NCBI GenBank assembly: GCA_002331385.1 | Contig: DCYB01000012.1 | Location: 248,001 to 312,000, forward strand | DNA from: Comamonadaceae bacterium UBA2121 | GTDB lineage: Bacteria; Pseudomonadota; Gammaproteobacteria; Burkholderiales; Burkholderiaceae_C | DNA length: 64,000 nucleotides | Direction: 5' to 3' | Shown: positions 51,574 to 60,806 of the stretch, one piece after another | Position numbering within the stretch: position 1 is the first letter of the stretch | Layout of the letters: each line of letters starts with the position of its first letter | The notes under the pieces: model-generated | Told to the model about the DNA's origin: nothing | Seen by the model: the letters and a program-made list of their open reading frames with translations, nothing else | Database searches by the model: none | Program-made: the position numbers and the translations under genes

Positions 51574-53103
51574 TTACTTATTTGAAATTTTTTTCATTTT
51601 TTTATAAATTGCGCGACCTTGAGTCGATAAATGCTCAACTCCGGCTGCCATTTCTTGGTGCTCAGTCGCTTCTAATGAAACAACATCATTCACATTTCTA
51701 TTTACCCATATTTGACTAAGACGCCCGTGGATACTAGGATACCGAGAAATAAAACGATTAATGTTGGAGTGCAATTTGGGACGCTTCAGTACATAACCTA
51801 TTATTTTAATAATTAATCTTTCAAAAGCAATTGCAGAGCCAGTGGATATTTTCCGCGAAAGGTTTTTAATGAATTTGTATGGGTGTCGAATTAGATCTTG
51901 TAGACCACGAAAAGGAGCCGTAATTTTCCAAGAAAGACTATTCAAGAGCTCAAATCTCTGATGCTCCAAGTTTCGTATTTTATCCTGCAAGGCAGAAATC
52001 TCATCTTCTGCCAACTCTCCACGATTTGGATACAAATCGTTGGCTAATTTATGCTCAATCGAATCAACTCGCTCAGTCATGGCCATATTAAATTCAAGCA
52101 CCTCTGAAAGGCGGTTCTCACAATCGCTTGCTCTGCGTTCAGCTTCATGGAGTTGAAACAGCCTTTCATTGAATCTATGGCTTAGCTCATTGAATCTGTA
52201 GGTGCTTTCCAATTGGGCACGCTCAATTCCAGCTACACAATTTTCTAACTCGGAGTTTTTTTGCACTGCGCCTTTGATGGCCTCTTGGGCTTTCTCAAAG
52301 CGCTGCATCAAATCACTCTGCTGAAGTTGGGAAAATAAGCGCGAGAATTGAGTTTTTATATTTGCGTCGAATTTTTCAGCAAGAGTAGCCAACTCAATAC
52401 CATACTTTTTATTAAATGCAACATCAAATTTTTCAAGCACCTCAATAGGTGCGCTCTTTTGAGATACAACCGAATAGTCCGGACTCACGCCTTCAAGAAC
52501 TTGAAGGATTCCGATTTCACTTTGATTTTGTAAATCTGGATCTTCTTGAAGACGCACAATTAGTGACCGAACATACTGGTGTATTTCCGGTAGAAATTTC
52601 AGCAAAGTCGGTGGAAGAGGTCGGACATGTGTTGGGTCCTGATAGAACCAATTAGATCCCACCAGTATATTTTCTGGATTCGGAGTTTCCAGGATCAGTA
52701 AGCCCCCAGGTTTTAAAACTCTAAGTGCATGATATACAAGCAAATCAACTTGCCCAAATGAAATATGCTCAACCAAATGAAAGGCCGAAATGATATTTAC
52801 ACTTTCACTTGCGGTATTTTCAAGAAAATCTAATGCATCCCTACATACAACTGATAGCCCACGCTTCGTGCATTCGGCAAGCATGCTTGCGTCCAAGTCT
52901 ACGCCGGTAACCGAGAACCCTTCGTCCTTCAGCAGCTCAAGCCACTCACCTCGTCCACACCCGAGATCAAGTGCACTTACGTGTTCATCAATCTCCAACA
53001 TAGGTTCAACAAATGGAAGATATGCCTTAAGACGGCCTCGAATTAATTCACGAGAACCTCTGTATTTATCTTCAAATCTTCGATAGAAGTCTGAATGAAT
53101 CAT
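51574..53103 (-). CDS. Methyltransferase with coiled coil, possible chain terminator
   Basis: A 509-residue protein. Residues 1-190 are a SAM methyltransferase (ALDLGCGRGEWLELLK, VTGVDLD, AFHLVEHI). About 240-400 is a long predicted coiled coil (for example RFEKAQEAIKGAVQKNSELE). The C-terminus has basic amphipathic stretches (FRGLQDLIRHPYKFIKNLSRK) that could bind membrane. The architecture parallels WbdD, which caps and measures ABC-exported O-antigens, but the kinase domain of O9a WbdD is missing. It overlaps wzt by four bases. The capping role is inferred from architecture and position. Confidence 0.78.
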   Translation of the reverse strand: MIHSDFYRRFEDKYRGSRELIRGRLKAYLPFVEPMLEIDEHVSALDLGCGRGEWLELLKDEGFSVTGVDLDASMLAECTKRGLSVVCRDALDFLENTASESVNIISAFHLVEHISFGQVDLLVYHALRVLKPGGLLILETPNPENILVGSNWFYQDPTHVRPLPPTLLKFLPEIHQYVRSLIVRLQEDPDLQNQSEIGILQVLEGVSPDYSVVSQKSAPIEVLEKFDVAFNKKYGIELATLAEKFDANIKTQFSRLFSQLQQSDLMQRFEKAQEAIKGAVQKNSELENCVAGIERAQLESTYRFNELSHRFNERLFQLHEAERRASDCENRLSEVLEFNMAMTERVDSIEHKLANDLYPNRGELAEDEISALQDKIRNLEHQRFELLNSLSWKITAPFRGLQDLIRHPYKFIKNLSRKISTGSAIAFERLIIKIIGYVLKRPKLHSNINRFISRYPSIHGRLSQIWVNRNVNDVVSLEATEHQEMAAGVEHLSTQGRAIYKKMKKISNK

Positions 53104-54314
53104 CTCTTTAACTCAATCACCGGAGGAATCCAATTTACACCTACAAATGTGATCCTATCGACATTCACCACATTGAACACAAATGCCAAGTCTTTCCATT
53201 CGAAATTCGCAGCCAAATGGGAGTCAGCAACATGCAGCGCCGTGGTAATTGAATATGAGCCTACACCTACATTTGCCGGAAAGGAAAAACTCAAAGAAAC
53301 TTTCTCACCTCTTTTGAGATCGGCTATAATCTTACCCAAATGATAAGTATTGGTTCCAAAGATCGGCTGCCCCAGGCGATCCTTTATCATATATCCAAAA
53401 ACCAATGAAGGTAAATCCTTATTGATCTCTATTGCCACTCTGAGTTTAACTAGCTGCCCTACATTCACATATTCAATCGGTTCATTATTTTCGTTTTCGA
53501 GGAATATGTGCGCGACATGCGCTTCTCCAGTTCCTGATGTCGTCTGAGCTCGGCCATCTTCGAGTCGTTGAACTTGAACTGTCGAGTTTTCTTTTTCTGC
53601 GATTAGGGCGTTATAGAAATCCATAACTTCTTCTGGTCTGCCATCTTTTACAATATTTCCATTTTCCAGAAGAATTGCCCTACTGCACAGACTCTGTATC
53701 GCACCACGGTCATGAGAAACTATTAGCAGTGTTGTGCCCTGCTTGCGGAATTCCTTGATCCTATTAAAGCTCTTATGTTGAAAATATGCGTCTCCAACGG
53801 ACAGTGCTTCATCTACGATCAAAACGTCTGGGCGTACGGCTGTGGCGACGCTGAACGCCAAACGCATTTGCATACCACTTGAATATGTACGAACTGGTCT
53901 ATCTATATAGTCGCCGATTTCGGCAAATTCTTCAATGGCTGGCATGCATTCATTTAGCTCTTCTGCACGCAATCCCAGTAATTGCCCTGCCATAGATACG
54001 TTTTGCCGTCCAGTGAAGTCTGGATGAAAGCCCATTCCCAACTCCAACAACGCAGCGACACGCCCCTCTAGTTGGATCCGGCCGTTGGTCGGGAGCGTAG
54101 TACCCGTAATGATTTTCAGCAAAGTGCTTTTGCCTGCACCGTTTACACCGACGATACCAACCGCCTCACCATGTTGAATACTGAAATTAATATCACGCAG
54201 TACCCATTTTTTGTCATGTGTAGGTGATCCGGTGGCCCACTCTCTTATTCGAGACCACTTATTTGGATAGCGCTTGTAGGCCTTGCCCAGATTGGCAACG
54301 ATCAGTGATCCCAT
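53100..54314 (-). CDS. wzt: Polysaccharide ABC transporter ATPase with C-terminal binding domain
   Basis: A 404-residue ATPase. Walker A is GVNGAGKST (56-64), the signature is YSSGMQMRLAF (144-154) and Walker B is VLIVDEALSVGD (164-175). The nucleotide-binding domain ends near 250. The extra 150 residues (about 265-404) form a beta-rich domain with VNVGQLVKLRVAIEIN and a final TFVGVNWIPPVIELKR, like the Wzt carbohydrate-binding domain that reads the modified non-reducing end of an O-antigen. Together with Wzm it exports the completed chain. Confidence 0.95.
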   Translation of the reverse strand: MGSLIVANLGKAYKRYPNKWSRIREWATGSPTHDKKWVLRDINFSIQHGEAVGIVGVNGAGKSTLLKIITGTTLPTNGRIQLEGRVAALLELGMGFHPDFTGRQNVSMAGQLLGLRAEELNECMPAIEEFAEIGDYIDRPVRTYSSGMQMRLAFSVATAVRPDVLIVDEALSVGDAYFQHKSFNRIKEFRKQGTTLLIVSHDRGAIQSLCSRAILLENGNIVKDGRPEEVMDFYNALIAEKENSTVQVQRLEDGRAQTTSGTGEAHVAHIFLENENNEPIEYVNVGQLVKLRVAIEINKDLPSLVFGYMIKDRLGQPIFGTNTYHLGKIIADLKRGEKVSLSFSFPANVGVGSYSITTALHVADSHLAANFEWKDLAFVFNVVNVDRITFVGVNWIPPVIELKR

Positions 54315-55117
54315 CAGAGTTCATCCACCAATTCGCCAACTCGCGAAAGGAAAAAATAGGCACCCAGCAAAAGGAAAGCCCCGGTCACGACGACAAGAGG
54401 TAGTAAACTTTGAATTGCGGGGAATTGTTGATCGAGAAAGATCTGCTGATAAGCTTGCATCAGCGGCTTCATGGGGTTGTATTGGAGTATGGCCCTCGCC
54501 TTTTCGGGTAGCGACGACCATGTGTAGACAATTGGCGTAAGCCAGAACCAGAATTGGAGTATCACACCCGTGAACTGGCCTACATCTCGAAAAAAAACAT
54601 TTAAAGTTCCAAGAAAAACGCCCAACCCAATGGCAAAGAGAATTTGCAATGCCAACAATGGGAAAATAGCGAGAAACGCCCACCCGGGCCAGTGTCCAAT
54701 TACAATCAAAAAAATGACATATAGTGTCATTAAGATAGCAAAATTAATAAGTGCAGAAATCGTGACGATTACAGGCAAACATATTCTTGGAAAGTTTGAT
54801 TTTTTGATCAGATTACCATTTTCCAAAAATACGTTGTTCAGACGTGCCAACATCTCAGAAAACAGGTTCCACGTTATTACGCCGGCACAGAGATATATAC
54901 TGAATGCGTAAAGTGTCTTATCATGTCCCGATAGGGTATTTCCCATCAGATTCCCAAAAATCACCGTATAAATCACAATCATGGTCAGCGGGTTTGCCAC
55001 CGACCAGAACGCCCCAAAAAGCGACTCGCGATATTTGCCATGAAACTCGCGCATAACGCTGCTCCATACAAATCCGCGATACGCCCAAAGGGCGCGCAAC
55101 ATAGCTAAACCGGGCAT
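54314..55117 (-). CDS. wzm: Polysaccharide ABC transporter permease
   Basis: A 267-residue ABC-2 type permease with six helices. N-terminal REFHGKYRESLFGAFWSVANPL is the family signature, and VFFRDVGQFTGVILQFWFWLTPI is conserved. It shares one base with wzt at its stop and starts six bases after manC. It forms the inner-membrane channel for the polysaccharide. Confidence 0.95.
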   Translation of the reverse strand: MPGLAMLRALWAYRGFVWSSVMREFHGKYRESLFGAFWSVANPLTMIVIYTVIFGNLMGNTLSGHDKTLYAFSIYLCAGVITWNLFSEMLARLNNVFLENGNLIKKSNFPRICLPVIVTISALINFAILMTLYVIFLIVIGHWPGWAFLAIFPLLALQILFAIGLGVFLGTLNVFFRDVGQFTGVILQFWFWLTPIVYTWSSLPEKARAILQYNPMKPLMQAYQQIFLDQQFPAIQSLLPLVVVTGAFLLLGAYFFLSRVGELVDEL

Positions 55118-55123
55118 GCTAAA

Positions 55124-56590
55124 TCAGGCTCCTGCGGGTTCTTCGGCTCGCCCATACGTATCCTCAAACCGCACAATATCGTCCTCCCCCAAATAACTCC
55201 CTGATTGCACCTCAACAATCTCCAGCGGCAACTTCCCCGGGTTACGCAGACGGTGGACATGGCCTAGTGGGATAAACGTGGATTCGTTTTCACCCAGCAG
55301 TAGCACCTTGTCCCCATTGGTGACCTCAGCCGTACCTTTGACCACCACCCAGTGCTCGGCTCGATGGTGGTGCATCTGCAAGCTCAAGCTGGCGCCCGGG
55401 TTGACCACGATGCGTTTGACCTGGAAGCGGTCGCCGTAGTCAATGCTGTCGTACCAGCCCCAAGGGCGATGCACTTTGCGGTGTGAGTGCGCAAGGGCTT
55501 TGCCGTGCGTTTGCAGGTGGGTGACGATTTTCTTGACGTCCTGGGTTTTGCTCATGTTGGCGACCAGGATGGCGTCGGGAGTTTCCACCACGGCGATGTT
55601 GTCGACGCCCACGCCTGTCACCAAGCGGCTGCTCGACAGGAACAGGGAGTTGGTGCATCCGTGCTGAACGGCATTGCCGATCAGGGCGTTGCCGTCGGCG
55701 TCGTGTTCGCGCACAGCCCACAGGGCGTCCCAGGCGCCGACGTCGGACCAGCCGGCCTTGAGTGGTACGACGCGTGCCTCAATGCCCAGCTCGGGCATTT
55801 TGGGCAGGCGTTCCATGACGGCATAGTCGATGGAGTCAGATGGACTGGATTGAAAGGCGGCTGCTTCTGGGCGAACGAAGTCAGACTCGCGCAGAGCCTT
55901 GGTCATGGATTGCTCGCAAGCAGCCAGGATGTCCGGGCGGCAAGCTTTCATGGCTTTGAGCCAAACGCTGGCCCGCACGACGAACAGACCGCTGTTCCAC
56001 AGGTAGTTACCTGCAGCCAGATAGCTCTTGGCGTGTTCGATCTCGGGCTTTTCCACAAAGCTTTGCACGGCGAAGGTGCCACTTTGCTCGGCTTTGCCAT
56101 GCTGGATATAACCATAACCTGTTTCAGGTCGATCAGCGACGATTCCGAACGTCACCATATTACCTGCAAGCGCGGAGTCAAACGCGACTTGGACGGCTTC
56201 GTGAAATGCTTGACGATCCGCGATCACATGGTCCGCTGGCATGGCCAGCATGACGGGGTCCGCGCCTGCCGTCACGGCTTGCAATGCCGCGATCGTGAGA
56301 GCGGGTGCGGTGTTGCGTCCGGTGGGTTCGAGAAGGATCTTGGCGCTCCCGATTCCTGCCTGTTGCAGTTGCGTTGCCACAAGATAGCGGTGTTCGATGT
56401 TGCAAACCAGTAAAGGCGCAGCCAATGAAAGGTCACCTGAGATGCCGATCAGTCGTGTGGCGGTGTCCTGCAGCAGGCTGGCGTCGCCCGCCAGTGCATG
56501 GAATTGTTTGGGATAGGTTTCACGGGACAGCGGCCACAAGCGCGTGCCGGAGCCGCCGCAGAGAATCACGGGAATAAGCTGGTCAGTCAT
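55124..56590 (-). CDS. manC: Mannose-1-phosphate guanylyltransferase / mannose-6-phosphate isomerase
   Basis: A 488-residue bifunctional type II enzyme. The N-terminal GT-A fold has CGGSGTRLWPLSRETYPKQF (11-30), where GTP and Mg bind, and FVEKPE later. The C-terminal cupin (about 360-480), with QMHHHRAEHWVVVKG, is the isomerase domain. It supplies GDP-mannose to gmd. It overlaps the upstream DUF2304 gene by eight bases. A phosphomannomutase is not in this window. Confidence 0.96.
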   Translation of the reverse strand: MTDQLIPVILCGGSGTRLWPLSRETYPKQFHALAGDASLLQDTATRLIGISGDLSLAAPLLVCNIEHRYLVATQLQQAGIGSAKILLEPTGRNTAPALTIAALQAVTAGADPVMLAMPADHVIADRQAFHEAVQVAFDSALAGNMVTFGIVADRPETGYGYIQHGKAEQSGTFAVQSFVEKPEIEHAKSYLAAGNYLWNSGLFVVRASVWLKAMKACRPDILAACEQSMTKALRESDFVRPEAAAFQSSPSDSIDYAVMERLPKMPELGIEARVVPLKAGWSDVGAWDALWAVREHDADGNALIGNAVQHGCTNSLFLSSSRLVTGVGVDNIAVVETPDAILVANMSKTQDVKKIVTHLQTHGKALAHSHRKVHRPWGWYDSIDYGDRFQVKRIVVNPGASLSLQMHHHRAEHWVVVKGTAEVTNGDKVLLLGENESTFIPLGHVHRLRNPGKLPLEIVEVQSGSYLGEDDIVRFEDTYGRAEEPAGA

Positions 56591-56966
56591 GGTAAGCGGA
56601 GACTCCTCGAGTCTCTTGTCGGCTATGCGGGAGGTTTTCCAAATCTGCCTCCAGAATCGCCAGGCGTTGGTTCAATCGGCGAACATCGCGTTCGATACGC
56701 GTGTTCATCATGTCGGCGTGCAGTGACTTCACGAACAGCACAATGCAGGCGAACAACAGGAGCAATGCGGGAGGGTAGGAAATCCCCACGGCGTAGGCGA
56801 TGCGGTCAACGAGCCCAGGCCACGCACCAAGCAGTGCGGCTGCGCCCGCGACCACCACCCAGAAAAGTCCGTGCATCAGATAGAGATGATCCCGCCGTAT
56901 GAGGTAGAGGATCAGAATCGCCAAGCCCACACCCAGCAATGTGGTGGTCGTTTGCAGTGAAGCCAT
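56583..56966 (-). CDS. DUF2304-family membrane protein
   Basis: A 127-residue protein with three hydrophobic segments (about 5-22, 30-47, 55-78) and a charged C-terminal helix (MNTRIERDVRRLNQRLAILE). Size and layout fit DUF2304, a family frequently located in polysaccharide clusters next to a GT2 gene. ATG 56966 is chosen; upstream extension adds atypical polar residues. It is the first gene of the polysaccharide operon. Confidence 0.8.
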   Translation of the reverse strand: MASLQTTTTLLGVGLAILILYLIRRDHLYLMHGLFWVVVAGAAALLGAWPGLVDRIAYAVGISYPPALLLLFACIVLFVKSLHADMMNTRIERDVRRLNQRLAILEADLENLPHSRQETRGVSAYHD

Positions 56967-57332
56967 AAATGCAAAGGGCTTTGACTGACGGACTAATAGG
57001 GAAAGGCCATGATTGTGCACGCCCTCGCCGAACTGTGCGCAGTTGGTCGCGCCTTCTTGCACAGATACGCCCATTCCCTTGCAGCCATAATCAAAGCGTC
57101 TCCGGTTGTTTCCTGTGATGAGACATTAGAGGGATCGGGCGTCATTGTAGTTGGAGCAGAGCAATACCCCAACAATCACTTGTTACCTCACGATCAACGC
57201 AAACATCTGTAGTTTTGTAAGCGAAAAATATAAATAGTTTCTGTTTATTGCAAATTCACTGAAAGCGCTAGTCAACTTGATACTTCATTTGCGGGCGCGC
57301 ATGCCGATGGGCATTCATCCACGTCGTGTCAT
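56967..57332. other. Upstream region of the polysaccharide operon
   Basis: About 365 bases between sbcC and the DUF2304 gene. Two minus-strand promoter candidates are noted. One is TTGACT/TGCAAT with a 17-base spacer (57247-57275). The other is TTGGGG/TACAAT with a 17-base spacer (57144-57172). The first would give an untranslated leader of about 275 bases. No JUMPstart/ops element (GGCGGTAGC) was found. No gene is supported here. Confidence 0.5.
57247..57275 (-). promoter_or_regulatory. Candidate promoter of the polysaccharide operon
   Basis: Minus-strand TTGACT (57270-57275), spacer of 17, TGCAAT (57247-57252). Five of six bases match in the -35 and four of six in the -10. It is the best-scoring pair by eye in the gap. 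Confidence 0.45.
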
Positions 57333-60300
57333 CTATAAGAGCAACTTCGAATGCCCCACTCCTGCCCCTTTCTCCACCCGGATCTGGGTGGCGATGCGGT
57401 CTTTGAGGCCTTCGACGTGGCTGATGATGCCGACCATCTTGCCCGAGGCGTTGAGGCTGTCGAGGGCGCTGAGGGCGATGTCCAGCGTCTCGGCGTCCAG
57501 CGTGCCAAAACCTTCGTCGAGGAAGAGGGAATCGATGGAGGTCTTGTGGCTCACCAAATCGGACAGCGCCAGCGCCAGCGCGAGGCTGACGAGGAAGCTC
57601 TCGCCGCCCGACAGCGTGCGCGTGTCGCGCGTGGCGTCGGCTTGCCATTGATCGACAATTTCAAGTTCCAGATCACCGGTTGTTTTGCGGCGCAACAGAT
57701 AGCGCCCATGCAGTCGCGCAAGTTGGCGGTTTGCCAGCGTGAGCAGATGATCCAGCGTGAGCCCCTGCGCAAATTTCCGGTACTTGTCGCCGTTCGCTGA
57801 ACCGATCAAGCCGGACAGGCGCTTCCATAGGTCACACTCCGCCGTTTGCGCTTCGATTCTTGTCAGCAAGGCCTTTTGGCTGCTGCGCAGTTGCGCATGG
57901 CGCGCCAATTGGTCGCGCTTGCCGCCGAGTTGCTGATTGATCTCGTAGATCGTCGTCTCCAACGCTTCTATTTGCGCACCCAGTTCCGCAAGCGTTGCCG
58001 TCGTCATCGGCTCCGCCGTGAGCGCAGCCAGCTTTTGCTTTTCTGCAGACAGCAACCCATCGGCGACTTTGCACTCTTGCTCGCACCCCTGCTTCAGTTG
58101 CTGGAGGCGCAAACGCTCCTGGGGTTCGATGAGGGCGGCGAGAAAGGCGGGCTCGTCTGCAAACACGCTCGACGTGAGTGCGCTCTGCCAGTCTTGCTGG
58201 GCACTTGCCAGCGCATGCTGCTGTTGCGCCATCGTTTCGCCCAAGGTGTGCACGGAGCCTTGCAACTGGCCGAGGTCCTTAGCGCTCGTTTCGATGTGGG
58301 CAATGCATTCGTTCAATTCCTTCTGCAACTGTTCTGGCAACGCTTCATTGGTGGCAGTGGCATCGGTGGTGTCAAGCGGCTCACCCTCGGCCTGCGGCAG
58401 TGCCTTGAATCGCTCATGCCAATGCGCCGCTTGCTCCATCGCGCGCTCTGCATCGGCTTGTTTGCGCACGATGGACTGTGCCAGTGCCTGCAATCGGGAC
58501 TGGTGACTCAACCACACTTCGCGCTCTGTCTCCCGCGCTTGCAGCCATGTGTCGACCGAGTCCGGTAGCGCCGCGAGGTGAGCGTATCCCGCAGCCTGGA
58601 TACCTTGCAATGTCTGTGCACGCAGTTCTTCAAGCGCCAGTTGCGCCTGTTCCACGGTCTTGTGCAACTCTTGCGCACGCGCTTTCAGGGATTCGATCTG
58701 CTGCTCTTCGCGCAACAGGCCCTCGCGCGCTGCGTGGGCCGCGTCACCCAAGGTGGTTTGCTGGTCGCGCAGCGCCTGAAGCGCTTGCTCGGAGGCTTCT
58801 GCGTCCTTGAGTTGGGCTGCGCTTTGCGCGACACGCTCGGCCATTGCACTCTTGTGCGCTTCGAGTGCGGTGGCGTTGTGCCAGTCCTCACTGTCGATGC
58901 TGTACGCGGCTTTCAGCAAAAGTGCGCGTTGGGTGTCCCACTGCGTTTGGCATTCGGCAGCGACCGTCTGCAGTCGCTTGCCGTGGGCAACGCATTGCTG
59001 CTCTTTTTCGCGCAATGCAGCCTGATCCTTGCCGATCTGCCGGATCTGCTTTTCGATGGCCTGCATCTGCGCGCGAAGCGCTTGCAGTTGCTCCTGCGTG
59101 CGCGATGTATCGTTAACGCGATATGCCTCCACGAACGGGTGCTCGCGCGCACCGCACAAGGGGCACTCTTGCCCCGGCCGCAAGTTGTCGCGGTGCTCGG
59201 ACAGGCTGCGAATGATCTGCTCCTGCTCCAGAATCGTCTGCTTGTCCGCCACCTGCGTATGCAACTGCTCCAGCTCACTCTGGTGTTGCGCCAGCAGTGG
59301 ATCGAGCCCGTCGGCCTGCGCCTTGCACTCGCGGTATTGCGTCACCAGCGCTTCGCGCTCTGCGGCCACCTGACGCCTGCGCGCTGCAATCTCCTCCAGC
59401 CGCTGCACTGTCGCCAGTTGCTGTTCGGCGTTGCGCCAATGCTCGCGCAGCTCGGTCAACACAGCGCCATTCAACAATGCCGCATGTTGTTGCTGCAAGG
59501 TTTGCCAACGGGCGTCGACGTCTGCCTTGGAGCGCTGCGCCTCGTCAGCGGCCTGCGCCAATTGCCTGATCCGGGTTTGCGCCGTCTCCGCCAGCTTTGC
59601 CATGTCGCGCTGCGCTTGCTGCTTGTCTTGGGCTTCGGCCTGTAGCTTGCGCTGGCGCGTGAACTGCTCGCGCCAGATGGCAATGTGCTCACCCAAGGCG
59701 GCGTGTTGCGCGTTGCACGCGCTCCATTCATTCAAGCGCCCTTGTTCCGACAGCAGCGCGTCAAGCTCACGCTGTACGCTTTCAAGCGCCTTGTGTGACA
59801 ACGCTTTGGCACGCGCATGCGCGTGCCGGTGCATGCGGGTCTGCGTGTCCAGCGCGTGCCACTGCGCGGTGCGTTGCTGCTCCGTGCGCGCAAGCGCCGT
59901 GGTGGCGGCCTGGAGCGCCGCATGCAGAGCTTGCAGCGCCTGCGCTGGCTCGCTGCGCTGCAGGCGCTCCAGTTCGGGTTGAGCCACCTGCAGTGCCGTG
60001 GTGGCTGCGGCCAGGCGTTGCTCCGCCCCTGACACTGCGCGCTGCGTTTGCTCCACGCTCATACACCATTGCTCTTGTGCGCGCGTCTGGCGAATGTTCT
60101 GGCTCCACTGCGTGTGCTGCGCTTCGAGCACGGAGGTTTCCTGCTCCAGCGTTTGTCGCTGCTCCGCGCTGAGCAATTCCATACCTTGTGCCTGGGACTG
60201 CATCAGCTTGAGCTGTGTGCTTTCTTCGTCCGCACGCGCGTAAACCCGTTTGGAGATGTCTCCGTAAATTTCGGTCCCGGTCAACTCTTCCAGCAGCTCG

Positions 60301-60806
60301 GCGCGTTCGTTCGCGGAGGCATTCAGGAACGCGGCGAAACCACCCTGCGCCAACAACATGGAGCGCGTGAAGCGCGGAAAATCCAGGCGCGTGATCTCCG
60401 TGACGCGCTTGAGTTTTTCGTTGATGTGCGTGGTGATGATCGTGCCATCGCCCTTCGCCAATTCCACCCTGGGCTGCTGCAGCGTGCCGTCCACCTTGTC
60501 TCGCGCACGGCGCTGGCTCCACATCGCGCGGTAGATTTCGCCGCGTACTTCAAACTCCAATTCCGCGCTGCAATCGGCGGTGTGTCGCGTCATGATTTCA
60601 TTCACCGACGCGGAGATGTTTTTCAAGCGCGGCGTCTCGTGGTACAGCGCCAGGCAGATGGCATCGAGCAAGGTCGACTTGCCAGCGCCCGTCGGTCCAG
60701 TGATGGCAAATAAACCATTGTCGGAAAACGGCGGTTGGGTGAAATCGATCTCGAACTCGCCCTTCAGCGAGTTCAGGTTCTTCAATCGCAGGCGACGGAT
60801 CTTCAT
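57333..60806 (-). CDS. sbcC: SbcC exonuclease subunit (SMC-like ATPase)
   Basis: A 1157-residue Rad50-type ATPase of the SbcCD nuclease, which cuts hairpins and processes DNA ends. Walker A GPTGAGKST (37-45), long coiled coils rich in Gln/Ala (about 180-1000), zinc-hook CPLC near 546-549, and the C-terminal ABC signature LSGGESFL with Walker B SLFLDEGFGTLD (about 1060-1100). It overlaps sbcD by four bases. Confidence 0.96.
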   Translation of the reverse strand: MKIRRLRLKNLNSLKGEFEIDFTQPPFSDNGLFAITGPTGAGKSTLLDAICLALYHETPRLKNISASVNEIMTRHTADCSAELEFEVRGEIYRAMWSQRRARDKVDGTLQQPRVELAKGDGTIITTHINEKLKRVTEITRLDFPRFTRSMLLAQGGFAAFLNASANERAELLEELTGTEIYGDISKRVYARADEESTQLKLMQSQAQGMELLSAEQRQTLEQETSVLEAQHTQWSQNIRQTRAQEQWCMSVEQTQRAVSGAEQRLAAATTALQVAQPELERLQRSEPAQALQALHAALQAATTALARTEQQRTAQWHALDTQTRMHRHAHARAKALSHKALESVQRELDALLSEQGRLNEWSACNAQHAALGEHIAIWREQFTRQRKLQAEAQDKQQAQRDMAKLAETAQTRIRQLAQAADEAQRSKADVDARWQTLQQQHAALLNGAVLTELREHWRNAEQQLATVQRLEEIAARRRQVAAEREALVTQYRECKAQADGLDPLLAQHQSELEQLHTQVADKQTILEQEQIIRSLSEHRDNLRPGQECPLCGAREHPFVEAYRVNDTSRTQEQLQALRAQMQAIEKQIRQIGKDQAALREKEQQCVAHGKRLQTVAAECQTQWDTQRALLLKAAYSIDSEDWHNATALEAHKSAMAERVAQSAAQLKDAEASEQALQALRDQQTTLGDAAHAAREGLLREEQQIESLKARAQELHKTVEQAQLALEELRAQTLQGIQAAGYAHLAALPDSVDTWLQARETEREVWLSHQSRLQALAQSIVRKQADAERAMEQAAHWHERFKALPQAEGEPLDTTDATATNEALPEQLQKELNECIAHIETSAKDLGQLQGSVHTLGETMAQQQHALASAQQDWQSALTSSVFADEPAFLAALIEPQERLRLQQLKQGCEQECKVADGLLSAEKQKLAALTAEPMTTATLAELGAQIEALETTIYEINQQLGGKRDQLARHAQLRSSQKALLTRIEAQTAECDLWKRLSGLIGSANGDKYRKFAQGLTLDHLLTLANRQLARLHGRYLLRRKTTGDLELEIVDQWQADATRDTRTLSGGESFLVSLALALALSDLVSHKTSIDSLFLDEGFGTLDAETLDIALSALDSLNASGKMVGIISHVEGLKDRIATQIRVEKGAGVGHSKLLL

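Noticed and set aside
57009..57212. 67-codon plus-strand ORF before the polysaccharide operon
   Set aside because: Lies in a probable leader region, no Shine-Dalgarno, no motif.
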